A stretch of 64,000 nt of DNA, taken from the NCBI GenBank assembly GCA_040902655.1, contig JBBDWV010000057.1, positions 438-64,437 on the forward strand, given 5' to 3'. The translations under genes were made by a program, and so were the position numbers. Positions 19,547 to 28,727 of the stretch are shown here, piece by piece. Every line of letters begins with the position of its first letter. Position 1 is the stretch's first letter. A model generated the notes under the pieces. It had not been told where the DNA came from. It did not search any database and saw only the letters and a list, made by a program, of their open reading frames with translations. The stretch is from Mycobacteriales bacterium (GTDB lineage Bacteria; Actinomycetota; Actinomycetes; Mycobacteriales; SCTD01).

Positions 19547-19966
19547 TCAGGAGGTGAGCGCCACCTCCTCCTGCTCGGCGAACGCCTGCTCCTGGGCGGC
19601 CTCGTAGGCGCGCCAGGTCTCGGCGTCCCAGATCTCCAGGTGGGTGTTGGCGCCGATGACCACGCAGTCGCGCTGCAGGGCGGCGTAGCTGCGCAGGCCG
19701 GCCGGGACGGTGACCCGTCCGGTGCGGTCCGGGACCTCGTCGAACGCGCTGGCGAAGAAGATGCGCCGGTAGTCGCGCGCCGCCTTGGTCATCGGCTCCT
19801 CCTGCGAGGCGGCCTTGGCCGCGAAGGCGGCAGCGGTGAACACAAACAGGCAACGCTCCTGCCCCTTGGTGATCACGACGCCCTCCGCCAGCTGGTCCCG
19901 GAACTTCGCCGGCAGGATCAGCCGGCCCTTGTCGTCGAGCCGGGGGGTGTGGGTGCCGAGGAACAC
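19547..19966 (-). CDS. mraZ: Transcriptional regulator MraZ
   Basis: A 139-aa protein with two tandem SpoVT-AbrB DNA-binding domains. The first contains [21 protein letters not shown] and the second [18 protein letters not shown], both with the DxxGR core. MraZ oligomerises and represses its own operon by binding short TGGNN repeats, and three such repeats are present upstream. First gene of the dcw cluster, ATG 19966 with GGAGG-rich sequence before it. Confidence 0.97.
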   Translation of the reverse strand: MFLGTHTPRLDDKGRLILPAKFRDQLAEGVVITKGQERCLFVFTAAAFAAKAASQEEPMTKAARDYRRIFFASAFDEVPDRTGRVTVPAGLRSYAALQRDCVVIGANTHLEIWDAETWRAYEAAQEQAFAEQEEVALTS

Positions 19967-20016
19967 GGCCCCTCCTCCCGGTCCGCGGTCGTCGTGGAGC
20001 TCGGTGCTCCTCGATC

Positions 20017-20041
20017 CCCCACGCTACTCCACTTTCCCCCA
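20017..20041 (-). promoter_or_regulatory. MraZ operator: three TGGNN boxes
   Basis: Reading toward mraZ the sequence is TGGGG-N5-TGGAG-N5-TGGGG (20037-20041, 20027-20031, 20017-20021), an exact 10-bp period. This matches the known MraZ box arrangement of pentamer repeats on one DNA face. It lies 51-75 nt before the mraZ start, so autorepression of the dcw promoter is expected. Confidence 0.8.
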
Positions 20042-20272
20042 TCGTCAACGAGAAACTCCTTCTTGAGCCTTGTTCTGCGGCGGGAATCCCCAGGTCAGCT
20101 CGGGTGGGGCGCTGTGGGGCGGCTCGCCTCGTCCGGGACCTGATCCGAGGAACGACGGGAACCGGCGCAGCGACCGACACGTCGGAGGGGAGGGGCGACC
20201 GGTCGACCTGCCGGCCGGCGCGTCCGGTGAGAGACTTCCTTCGCTCTCCGCCCACACAGGAGGACCTCTCAG
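20042..20272. promoter_or_regulatory. mraZ / moxR divergent intergenic region
   Basis: About 230 nt without a gene separate the mraZ operator from moxR. The moxR Shine-Dalgarno AGGAGGA lies at about 20258-20264. Promoters for both directions should be here, but no convincing -35/-10 pair stands out. The patch around 20050-20090 is the least GC-rich part. Confidence 0.4.
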
Positions 20273-21265
<993 letters not shown>

Positions 21266-21278
21266 CCGGACGACCGCG

Positions 21279-22568
21279 ATGACCCGGCGGCGGCCGTCCC
21301 TGACCGGACTGACCACGCGCGGCCGGTGCCTGCTGGCCGCGGGTGTCGCGCTGACGGCGTGCGCACTGCTGCTCGGGCAGCGCGACCTGCTCCGGGTGGG
21401 GGTGTTCCTGCTCGCCCTGCCGCTGACGGCCGGCTGGCTGGTGTCGCGCACCCGCTACCGGCTGTCCTGCTCGCGCTCGCTGGAGCCGGCCCGGGTCCAG
21501 GCCGGTCGGGCGGCGACGGTCCGGCTGCGCCTGGACAACGTCTCGCGGCTGCCCAGCGGCGTGCTGCTCATGGAGGACGCGCTGCCGTACCTCCTCGGCG
21601 GCCGTCCACGCTTCGTGCTCGACCGGATCGAGCCGGGTGGCACGCGGGAGGTGTCGTACCAGATCCGCTCCGACGTCCGCGGGCGCTTCCCGAGCGGGCC
21701 GCTGTCGGTACGGCTGACCGATCCGTTCGGCCTGTGCGAGCTGACCCGGGCCTTCACCAGCACCGACGAGCTGGTCGTCACGCCGGTCGTCAGCCGGCTG
21801 CCGGCGGTCCGGCTCGACGGCGACCGGGTGGGCGGCGGCGACACCGCCGCCCGCTCGGTCTCGAGCAGCGGCACCGACGACGCGGCGACCCGGGAGTACC
21901 GGCACGGCGACGACCTGCGCAAGGTGCACTGGCGCTCGACTGCCCGGGTCGGCGAGCTGATGGTGCGCCGCGAGGAGCAGCCCTTCTCGAGTCGCGCGAC
22001 GCTGCTGCTGGACGGTCGCGCCGCCGCGCACCGCGGCGACGGACCGGGCTCGTCGTTCGAGTGGTCGGTGAGCGCCGTCGCGTCGATCGGCGTGGGACTG
22101 GCGCGGGCCGGTTTCGGTCTGTCGCTGATGCGCGAGTCCGGTCAGCCGCTGTCGACGCCCGGGCTGCCGCTGACCGAGGGCCTGCTGCTGGACTGCCTCG
22201 CCGCCGTCTCGACGACCCGCAGCGGCTCGCTGCAGGGAGCGGCCGAACGGCTCCGGCGCGGCGGCCTCGGCGGCGTCCTGGTCGCCGTGCTCGGCGCGGT
22301 GGATCTCGAGGACGCCGACTCACTGGCCCGGCTGCGCACCGGGTCGGCCGGCTGCGTCGCCGTGCTGGTCGACGCCGACGGCTGGGCGCCGCTCGGTCCG
22401 CGGGCCCGGGCGGACGCTGTCCACCAGCACGAGCAGGCCGCAGCTCTGCTGCGGGCCTCCGGCTGGCGGGTCCTGCCGATCACCCACGGCACCACCCTCG
22501 CCTCCGTCTGGCCGCTGGCCGGCGGACGCGCCCTGTCCGGCCCGGTGGGCCTGGGCGGCCGCTCGTGA
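21279..22568 (+). CDS. DUF58 domain protein
   Basis: A 429-aa membrane-attached protein with two N-terminal hydrophobic helices (about 18-34 and 40-55), a beta-rich middle and a C-terminal von Willebrand A-like DUF58 region. The signature is YRHGDDLRKVHWRSTARVGE followed by LMVRREE. It starts 13 nt after moxR and overlaps the next gene by 4 nt. DUF58 proteins occur almost always with MoxR ATPases and are presumed partners; the actual role is unknown. Confidence 0.9.
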   Translation: MTRRRPSLTGLTTRGRCLLAAGVALTACALLLGQRDLLRVGVFLLALPLTAGWLVSRTRYRLSCSRSLEPARVQAGRAATVRLRLDNVSRLPSGVLLMEDALPYLLGGRPRFVLDRIEPGGTREVSYQIRSDVRGRFPSGPLSVRLTDPFGLCELTRAFTSTDELVVTPVVSRLPAVRLDGDRVGGGDTAARSVSSSGTDDAATREYRHGDDLRKVHWRSTARVGELMVRREEQPFSSRATLLLDGRAAAHRGDGPGSSFEWSVSAVASIGVGLARAGFGLSLMRESGQPLSTPGLPLTEGLLLDCLAAVSTTRSGSLQGAAERLRRGGLGGVLVAVLGAVDLEDADSLARLRTGSAGCVAVLVDADGWAPLGPRARADAVHQHEQAAALLRASGWRVLPITHGTTLASVWPLAGGRALSGPVGLGGRS

Positions 22569-24937
22569 GCGCCTCCCCGCGTCTGACGCTGGCCGCCGCG
22601 CTGGCCGTCGTGCTCACGAGCGCCTCGCTCGTCCCGGTCTTCGACGGCCCCGGCTGGGCCCTGCGGGTGCTCGGTGCGGTGGCCGTCGTCGGCGGCTCCG
22701 GCGCGCTCGCCCGCAGGGTGGGACTGCCACGCCTGGTGCAGCCGCTGGCCGCTCTGATCGTCCTGGCCGGCTACGTCTGCGCCGCCTTCGCCCGTCCGAC
22801 GCTGGCCTTCGGCGTGCTCCCGGGCACCGACACGCTGCGGCTGCTGGGCCGGACGATCGGCGCGGGCCTGGTCGACGTCGAGCAGCTCGCGCCGCCGGTG
22901 CCGACCAGCCCCGGGCTGGTGCTGCTCGCCGTGCTGGGCGTCGGCGTGATCGCCGTCGTCGTGGACGCGCTGGCCGTGACGCTGCGCAGGGCGGCGGTCG
23001 CCGGGCTCCCGCTGCTGCTGCTGTTCGCCGTGCCGGCGGCCGTGCTGCCCGGTGGCCTGGGCTGGTGGCCGTTCGCCGTCGGCGCCGCAGGTTGGCTCGG
23101 CCTGCTGCTGGCTGACGGCACCGACACCCTCACCCGCTGGGGGGCGCCGCCGCACTCCGGCTCCGGCGCCGGCCCGGCGCCGGACGATCCGGCCGCGGGG
23201 CGGGTGGGCCGGCGGATCGGCGCGGCCGCGCTGGGTGTCGCCGTGGTCGTCCCGGCCCTGGTTCCCGGGCTCGACAGCCGGTTGCTCGGCGACGGCCTGG
23301 GCGGCGGCGGGCCGGGCGGCTCGCAGACCACCACGACGTACAACCCGATCCTCGAGCTGGGTGGGCAGCTGCGGCTGCCGGAACCGGGCCGGCTGCTGCT
23401 GACCTACCGGACCGACGACCCGGCGCCGGACTACCTGCGGCTCACCACGCTGGACCGGTTCGACGAGGACACCGGCTGGTCGAGCTCGGAGCTGTCGGCG
23501 GACCCGCGGGAGGACGCGGTCCAGCGGGGAATCCCGGCACCCGAGGACACCTCCCTGGCCCCGGCCGGCGCGGTGACGACGACGATCGACATCGCGAAGG
23601 TCGACGGGCCGTGGCTGCCCACGCCGGCGGAGCCGCGGGAAATCGACGTCCGGGGCCCCTGGCGGTGGGACGCGGAGAGCTCCACCGTCTTCTCCGCGCG
23701 CACCACGCTGGGCGAGGTCGAGGGCACCTACACCGTGCAGTCCCGGCGCAGCCGTCCCGATCCCGAGCTGCTGCGCCGCACGTCCGATGCTCCCGAGGAG
23801 ATCACGGAGGTCTACGCCGAGCGCCCGACGCTGTCGTCGTACGTCGGGCAGCTGCTGGCCGAGACGGTGGCCGGCGCCGGCACCGACTACGACCGGGTCG
23901 CCGCGATCCAGGCGCTGTTCCGGGACCGGTCGAACGGGTTCCGCTATGCGCACGACACCTCGGTGGAGGGTTTCGACCAGCCGGACGCGCTCGAGCGGTT
24001 CCTGCGGGGGCAGCGGGGCTTCTGCGAGCAGTACTCCTCCGCGATGGCGGCGATGGTGCGTGGCCTCGGGATTCCCGCCCGCGTCGCCGTCGGGTTCACG
24101 CCCGGCAGCCGCCGCGCCGACGGCAGCTACGCCGTGACGACCAGCGACGCGCACGCCTGGCCGGAGGTGTGGTTCTCCGGTGCCGGCTGGGTGCGCTTCG
24201 AGCCGACCCCGCGCACGTCCTCGCAGGTGACGACGCCCGGCTACACCGTGCCTCCGGTGCAGGCGCCGGAGCCCGACGCGCCGGACCCGGCCACCGGCGC
24301 CGCGCCTGCTCCGGCGGAGTCGGGGGCGCCGGGCAGCCCGGGTGCGCAGGACCGCGGTGACGACCTCGCCGGCGGCGCGACCGACGGCGGGTCGGGCCAG
24401 GGCCGCCGGATCGTCGGCCTGGCGTTCGCTGCGCTCGTCCCGCTCCTGCTGCTGGCGGTGCCGGCACTGCTGCATGCCGCCCGGCGCCGCCGGCAGTGGT
24501 CCTCCCCCACGCCGCTGGTCGCGTGGGAGCAGGTCCGCGAGGACGCGGCGGACGTCGGGCACCGCTGGCGACCGGCCGACTCACCGCGGGCGGCGGCGGA
24601 CCAGCTGGCCGATTCCCGATCCCTCGACGCGCCGGGCCGCGCGGCGCTGGAGCGGCTTGCTCTCGGGGCGGAGCGGGCGCGCTACGCGCGGCCGGGGGCG
24701 GCCGGGAGCGGGGCCGGCGGCAGTCTGCTGGCGGACGCGAGGACCGTGCGCGCCGGGCTGCTGGCGGATGCGTCGCGCGCGCAGCGCTGGATCGCCCGCC
24801 TCGCGCCACCGTCGACGCTGCGCCGGGTGAGCGGCCGGCTCGGTACCGGCACAGCCGACGTGCTGGACGGTCTGGATGCCGCGGTCGGCGCTGTCGCCGG
24901 GCGGCTCCGGCATCCGCGCCGGCGCGGCCCGGCCTGA
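22565..24937 (+). CDS. Membrane transglutaminase-like protein (TgpA type)
   Basis: A 790-aa protein. About six N-terminal transmembrane segments (residues 5-250) are followed by DUF3488 and an extracytoplasmic transglutaminase-like domain, another transmembrane helix (about 620-640) and a cytoplasmic DUF4129-like tail. The catalytic Cys is in RGFCEQYSSAM (Cys about 487) and the His in SDAHAWPEVWF (about 530). The third residue region reads WVRFEPTP, with Glu where many relatives have Asp. GTG 22565 overlaps the DUF58 gene stop. Probably a cell-surface protease or amidase-type enzyme; the substrate is unknown. Confidence 0.9.
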   Translation: MSASPRLTLAAALAVVLTSASLVPVFDGPGWALRVLGAVAVVGGSGALARRVGLPRLVQPLAALIVLAGYVCAAFARPTLAFGVLPGTDTLRLLGRTIGAGLVDVEQLAPPVPTSPGLVLLAVLGVGVIAVVVDALAVTLRRAAVAGLPLLLLFAVPAAVLPGGLGWWPFAVGAAGWLGLLLADGTDTLTRWGAPPHSGSGAGPAPDDPAAGRVGRRIGAAALGVAVVVPALVPGLDSRLLGDGLGGGGPGGSQTTTTYNPILELGGQLRLPEPGRLLLTYRTDDPAPDYLRLTTLDRFDEDTGWSSSELSADPREDAVQRGIPAPEDTSLAPAGAVTTTIDIAKVDGPWLPTPAEPREIDVRGPWRWDAESSTVFSARTTLGEVEGTYTVQSRRSRPDPELLRRTSDAPEEITEVYAERPTLSSYVGQLLAETVAGAGTDYDRVAAIQALFRDRSNGFRYAHDTSVEGFDQPDALERFLRGQRGFCEQYSSAMAAMVRGLGIPARVAVGFTPGSRRADGSYAVTTSDAHAWPEVWFSGAGWVRFEPTPRTSSQVTTPGYTVPPVQAPEPDAPDPATGAAPAPAESGAPGSPGAQDRGDDLAGGATDGGSGQGRRIVGLAFAALVPLLLLAVPALLHAARRRRQWSSPTPLVAWEQVREDAADVGHRWRPADSPRAAADQLADSRSLDAPGRAALERLALGAERARYARPGAAGSGAGGSLLADARTVRAGLLADASRAQRWIARLAPPSTLRRVSGRLGTGTADVLDGLDAAVGAVAGRLRHPRRRGPA

Positions 24938-25019
24938 GGGACGCAGTACCCGGATGATCAGGAGCCGGCAGCGGCTGATCGAACCGACCGGCACGCAGGG
25001 GCGCTGGTAACGCCGGGGC

Positions 25020-25472
25020 TCAGCGGTCGCCGCCGCGGTCTTCCCAGCGGCGCTTCCACCGCTCCTCGAGGCGCTGCTTCATTCCGCCGTCACTGCCCCC
25101 CGGCTTGGGCGGCTTGCCGCGGCCGTTACCGCGGGAGCGGCCGGAGCGCTCGGGGGGGTCCACCACGTGCAGGTCGGCACCGCCGGGCTGCAACCGCTTC
25201 CACGCGGTCATCGCCAGGAGCAGGGCGCCGACCATGACCACGAAGCCGGCCACGCCGATGACGGTGCCGAGCGCCTGGCCGCCGAAGCCGATCAGCCCGG
25301 TCAGCAGCAGTGCGAAGCCGAGGACCAGCACGAAGGCGGCCCGGCGCAGCCGCCGGCGCATGTGGGTACGCAGGTCGGTCGCGCGCACCGTGGAGGCGAA
25401 CTTCGGGTCCTCCTGGTAGAGGGCGCGCTCGATCTGGTCGAGCAGGCGCTGCTCGTGATCAGAGAGCGGCAC
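25020..25472 (-). CDS. DUF3040 membrane protein
   Basis: A 150-aa protein of the actinobacterial DUF3040 family. MPLSDHEQRLLDQIERALYQ and DPKFAS form the conserved N-terminus. Two adjacent transmembrane helices follow (about 45-90), then a basic, Gly-rich cytoplasmic tail. Function unknown in the family. It is a single gene converging on the transglutaminase operon; the 82-nt gap between them has only a weak imperfect hairpin. Confidence 0.9.
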   Translation of the reverse strand: MPLSDHEQRLLDQIERALYQEDPKFASTVRATDLRTHMRRRLRRAAFVLVLGFALLLTGLIGFGGQALGTVIGVAGFVVMVGALLLAMTAWKRLQPGGADLHVVDPPERSGRSRGNGRGKPPKPGGSDGGMKQRLEERWKRRWEDRGGDR

Positions 25473-25595
25473 GGCGCTCCCTCCCGGAGGACGTCGAGGT
25501 CATGAACTGTGGCCCGCCCCTGACAGCCGGGCCACACGTTTGAGGATACGAGGACGAGGCGCTTCGGGAAAGGCGGAACTGGAGGTCATCGTTCA

Positions 25596-26894
25596 TCAGT
25601 TGCTCCGCGAGGAGTCGCAGGGTGTCGCCGCACGTTCATGCTGTGCCCTTTCCGGAGGCCTGCCGACCATCCCCGCGGGGTCGACCAGTGTTGCCGGGCG
25701 CACCGCTCCGGCCCCGAACCGGCGGGCCGCCTGGTCCACCGCGCGTTCGGCGTCGCGCCAGCCGTGCTCCCGCTCGCCCAGGGCCAGTTGGTGCGGCGTA
25801 CCGCCGGCGGCGCCGAGACCCTCCACCCGGACCCCGACCAGCCGGATCCGGGCCCGCTGCAGCCCGAGCGCGTCGTACAACGCCGACGCCGTGTCGTACA
25901 CCACCCGGCCGACGTCCGTCGGCTCGGGCAGTGTCCTGGCCCGGGTGATGGTGGTGAAGTCGGCGAAGCGCACCTTGATCGAGACGGTACGACCGACCGT
26001 GTCCGAGGCACGCAGTCGCGCAGCGGTGTGCTCGGACAGTCGGAGCAGCTCGCGGGTGATCACGGCCGGATCGTCGACGTCGGTGGCGAAGGTGTTCTCG
26101 GCGCCGAGGCTCCTGTCCGGCTCGTGCGGCACGACCGCCCGCTCGTCGCGGCCCCAGGCGAGCGCGGCGAGCTGCCGTCCGGCCGCGGGGCCGAGCGCGC
26201 GGGTCAGGGTGGTGGTGGGGGTGGCGGCCAGATCTCCGACGGTGTGCAGGCCCAGGCGGCGCAGCACCTCCTCGGTCTTGCCGCCGACGCCCCACAGGGC
26301 GCTGACCGGCAGCGGGTGCAGGAAGGCGACGACGTCGTCGGTCGGTACGACCAGCAGCCCGTCGGGCTTGCAGCGGGCGGAGGCCAGCTTGGCGACGAAC
26401 TTGGTGGTCGCGACGCCGACGGAGCAGGTGATGCCCTGCTCGTCCTCGACGGTCGCCCGGATCCCCTCGCCGATCTGGCGGGGGGTACCGAGCCGGCGGG
26501 CGGCGCCGCGCACGTCGAGGAACGCCTCGTCGAGCGAGATCGGCTCGACCAGTGGCGTCACCGCCCGGAAGACCTCCATCACCCCGTGCGAGGCGCGGGC
26601 GTAGGCGTCGTGGTCCGGCGCCAGCACGACGGCCTGCGGGCACATCCGACGGGCCCGCATCATCGGCATCGCGCTGTGCACGCCGTGCCGGCGCGCTTCG
26701 TAGGTCGCCGACAGCACCACACCACGGGTACCGCCGCCGCCGACGATCACCGGCTGCCCGCGCAGGTCGGGGCGGGCCAGCAGCGAGACGCTGGCGTAGA
26801 AGGCGTCCATGTCGACGTGCAGCACGGTGCAGCCGGCATCGTCGCCGGGCGGACCGGTCGGCGGTCCGAGCGGCGGCACGGACCCGCGGCTCAT
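25596..26894 (-). CDS. dinB: DNA polymerase IV (Y family)
   Basis: A 432-aa translesion polymerase. HVDMDAFYASVSLLARPDL carries the first catalytic Asp, YEARRHGVHSAMPMMRARRM the finger region, and SLDEAFLDVRG the catalytic Asp-Glu pair. CSVGVATTKFVAKLASARCK is also intact, and helix-hairpin-helix and little-finger domains follow. The C-terminus (residues after about 390) is Arg-rich and has no clear beta-clamp box. No LexA box is visible before the gene. Two tiny overlapping reading frames with ATGA junctions lead into the start codon. It lies downstream of a methyltransferase gene. Confidence 0.94.
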   Translation of the reverse strand: MSRGSVPPLGPPTGPPGDDAGCTVLHVDMDAFYASVSLLARPDLRGQPVIVGGGGTRGVVLSATYEARRHGVHSAMPMMRARRMCPQAVVLAPDHDAYARASHGVMEVFRAVTPLVEPISLDEAFLDVRGAARRLGTPRQIGEGIRATVEDEQGITCSVGVATTKFVAKLASARCKPDGLLVVPTDDVVAFLHPLPVSALWGVGGKTEEVLRRLGLHTVGDLAATPTTTLTRALGPAAGRQLAALAWGRDERAVVPHEPDRSLGAENTFATDVDDPAVITRELLRLSEHTAARLRASDTVGRTVSIKVRFADFTTITRARTLPEPTDVGRVVYDTASALYDALGLQRARIRLVGVRVEGLGAAGGTPHQLALGEREHGWRDAERAVDQAARRFGAGAVRPATLVDPAGMVGRPPERAQHERAATPCDSSRSN

Positions 26895-26944
26895 GATCCG
26901 GCCCCGCAGCTCATGATCCCGCCCCGGATGTGGTCATCGCGAGG

Positions 26945-27703
26945 TCAGCGCAGGACGGCGAGCAGGTGCAGCGAGGTGGCCAGGTCGCGGAACGGCGCCC
27001 GGTCCGACAGCGCCCGCTCGAGGGCGAGCAGCGCGGCGGCCGCCCCGGGCTCGGTGTCGAGTACGGCGCTCGGGACCAGGTCGCTGACGACCCGCACCCC
27101 GTGCAGCTGCTCGACGACCAGGCCCGCGCCGGTGACCAGCGCGGCCAGCGCCTCCCCGGTGAAGCGGCGGCGGGTGCCGTCGGCCGGGCCCCACCGGCCG
27201 GCCGGATCGGTGAGGGCCCGGGCCGCCTCCTCCGGATGACCGGCCAGGGCGCGGGCGAAGACGGCGGCGGCACGGTTGGCGGCCAGCAGGCTGAGCCGGC
27301 CGCCGGGGCGCAGCAGCCGCACGGCGCCGGCCAGCGCCTCGGCCGGGTCGTCGACCAGCTCGAGCACGCTGTGGCACAGCAGCAGGTCGACGCTGCCGGG
27401 CTCGACCAGGCCGGGCAGCTCGGTGAGGTCGCCCTGGACAGCGGCCACCCGGTCGCCCAGGCCGTGCTCGGCGACCCGCCGCTGGAGCGCGGCGAGCGAG
27501 TCCGGGCTCGGGTCGACGACGGTGACCCGGTGACCGGCTGCGGCCAGCGGGACGGCGAACCCGCCCGTACCGCCGCCGGCGTCGACGACGTGCAGCCCGG
27601 CGCCGGAGGGATCGGCCTCGGCGAGCACGGCGGACAGGACCTCCCACACCACCGCGGTGCGGGCGGAGCCGGCGGGGCCGGTGAGCGGCTCGGATCGCAC
27701 CAC
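26945..27703 (-). CDS. SAM-dependent methyltransferase
   Basis: A 252-aa class I methyltransferase. Motif I is VVDAGGGTGGFAVPLAAAGH (about 39-58). The acidic motif II residue is in VTVVDPSPDSL, followed by VQGDLTELP and CHSVLELVDDPAEAL with LLRPGGRLSLL. It looks like the SmtA/UbiE superfamily. The substrate cannot be inferred. Methyltransferases of this type often sit beside error-prone polymerase genes in actinobacteria, and here dinB follows 50 nt later. The next gene upstream ends 46 nt away. Confidence 0.82.
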   Translation of the reverse strand: MVRSEPLTGPAGSARTAVVWEVLSAVLAEADPSGAGLHVVDAGGGTGGFAVPLAAAGHRVTVVDPSPDSLAALQRRVAEHGLGDRVAAVQGDLTELPGLVEPGSVDLLLCHSVLELVDDPAEALAGAVRLLRPGGRLSLLAANRAAAVFARALAGHPEEAARALTDPAGRWGPADGTRRRFTGEALAALVTGAGLVVEQLHGVRVVSDLVPSAVLDTEPGAAAALLALERALSDRAPFRDLATSLHLLAVLR

Positions 27704-27749
27704 GGCCCCCTTCCCGGCGCCGTCCGGAACGACGCGCTCGCAGCAGAGC

Positions 27750-28532
27750 CTAGTGACGACGCCAGGGGCCGGGGAGGTTTCGTACCAGGGTGCGCCGCCG
27801 CTCGACCTGGACGCGCCGGTCGGCCACCAGTGCCGGCGTGTCGATGGTGACGGTCGCGCTGTCGGAGGTCGTGGTCTCCGGGGGCGGGACCGGTCGGGTC
27901 AGCACCGGTGACACCCGGCCGGTCCAGTAGGACGTCTCCTTCAGGGCACCGGCCCAGGAGAAGCTGAGGTGGACGTGGTCGGTGTGCGGATTGGCGCCGG
28001 TGTAGGACTGCCAGCCCCTGTCGGCCTGGTAGCTCTTCCAGATCCGGGAGTCCCAGATGACGTACATCACGCCCAGCCGGCGGGCCATGGCGGCGGAGTT
28101 GCCGTGCTCGTCGGGAGCCAGCAGCCAGTCCATCAGGTCGGCCACCTGGGCGACCTGGGTCGGATCGGCGGTGTTGGCCCGCCAGTCCCAGGCGCGCCCC
28201 TCCTTGTGCTCGCTGGTGCCGCCGGACGTGCAGGCGCGGGTCATGCCCGAGTCGCCGGTGCCGGGATAGGCCGCCAGCACCAGGTCGCGAAAGGCCACGA
28301 CCCCCGGCCGGACGACCGGCTCGCAGGCGGTCTGGCCCTGGTACGGCGAGAAGCCCTCGATCGCGCTGTCGGGACTGACGGTGGCGGGCGCCGCCGCGGC
28401 CGGGGAGACAGGCAGGAGCACGACCAGCACGCCGAGCAGGGCGCTGGTCAGGACGCGCGCGACGACGGCAGGAGACCGGCGGGTGGCGACGGCAGGAGAC
28501 CGGCGGGACAGGACACGGGAGCAGGAAGGCAC
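27750..28532 (-). CDS. Secreted ARB-07466-like / peptidase-fold protein
   Basis: A 260-aa protein with an N-terminal signal sequence (basic start, then VLTSALLGVLVVLLPVSPAAAA, cleavage near AAA-AP). The mature part has EHKEGRAWDWRANT and NPHTDHVHLSFSW, giving a His/Asp/His arrangement like zinc D-Ala-D-Ala carboxypeptidase or ARB-07466-like domains. It may act on the cell wall or be a catalytically altered relative. An 8-residue tandem duplication (RRSPAV repeated, 24-bp DNA repeat at 28465-28507) extends the signal n-region. Start GTG 28532 is not certain. Confidence 0.75.
   Translation of the reverse strand: MPSCSRVLSRRSPAVATRRSPAVVARVLTSALLGVLVVLLPVSPAAAAPATVSPDSAIEGFSPYQGQTACEPVVRPGVVAFRDLVLAAYPGTGDSGMTRACTSGGTSEHKEGRAWDWRANTADPTQVAQVADLMDWLLAPDEHGNSAAMARRLGVMYVIWDSRIWKSYQADRGWQSYTGANPHTDHVHLSFSWAGALKETSYWTGRVSPVLTRPVPPPETTTSDSATVTIDTPALVADRRVQVERRRTLVRNLPGPWRRH
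28465..28507. repeat. 24-bp tandem duplication in signal-peptide coding region
   Basis: The 19-nt core ACGGCAGGAGACCGGCGGG occurs at 28465 and again at 28489, a 24-bp period, adding eight residues to the n-region of the secreted protein. It keeps frame. Confidence 0.7.
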
Positions 28533-28727
28533 AGCGCAGGGACCTCGCGGCAGGAGTCGGGAACCTCACGCCTGGCGCAAGGTCGTACGGCGGCATGCGG
28601 GCCGCCTGTCCTGCTTCGGCCCGACCCGGCGGGTGCTGGAGTGCTGCGTGCGGATCTGTGTCCGAATGGTGACCTGGGAGGCCGGTGGGGCTGATCGGCA
28701 GCATGGGACGCCTGGGGCGCATGTGCC
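28533..28727. other. intergenic, dnaE2 to secreted protein
   Basis: 195 nt without a gene. It should carry the 3' end signals of dnaE2 and the promoter of the secreted-protein gene, but I see no clear hairpin or hexamer pair. Confidence 0.3.

Noticed and set aside
24938-25019. terminator between the transglutaminase and DUF3040 genes
   Set aside because: The only foldback (GATCAG with CTGATC) has a 3-nt bulge and short arms; too weak to call.
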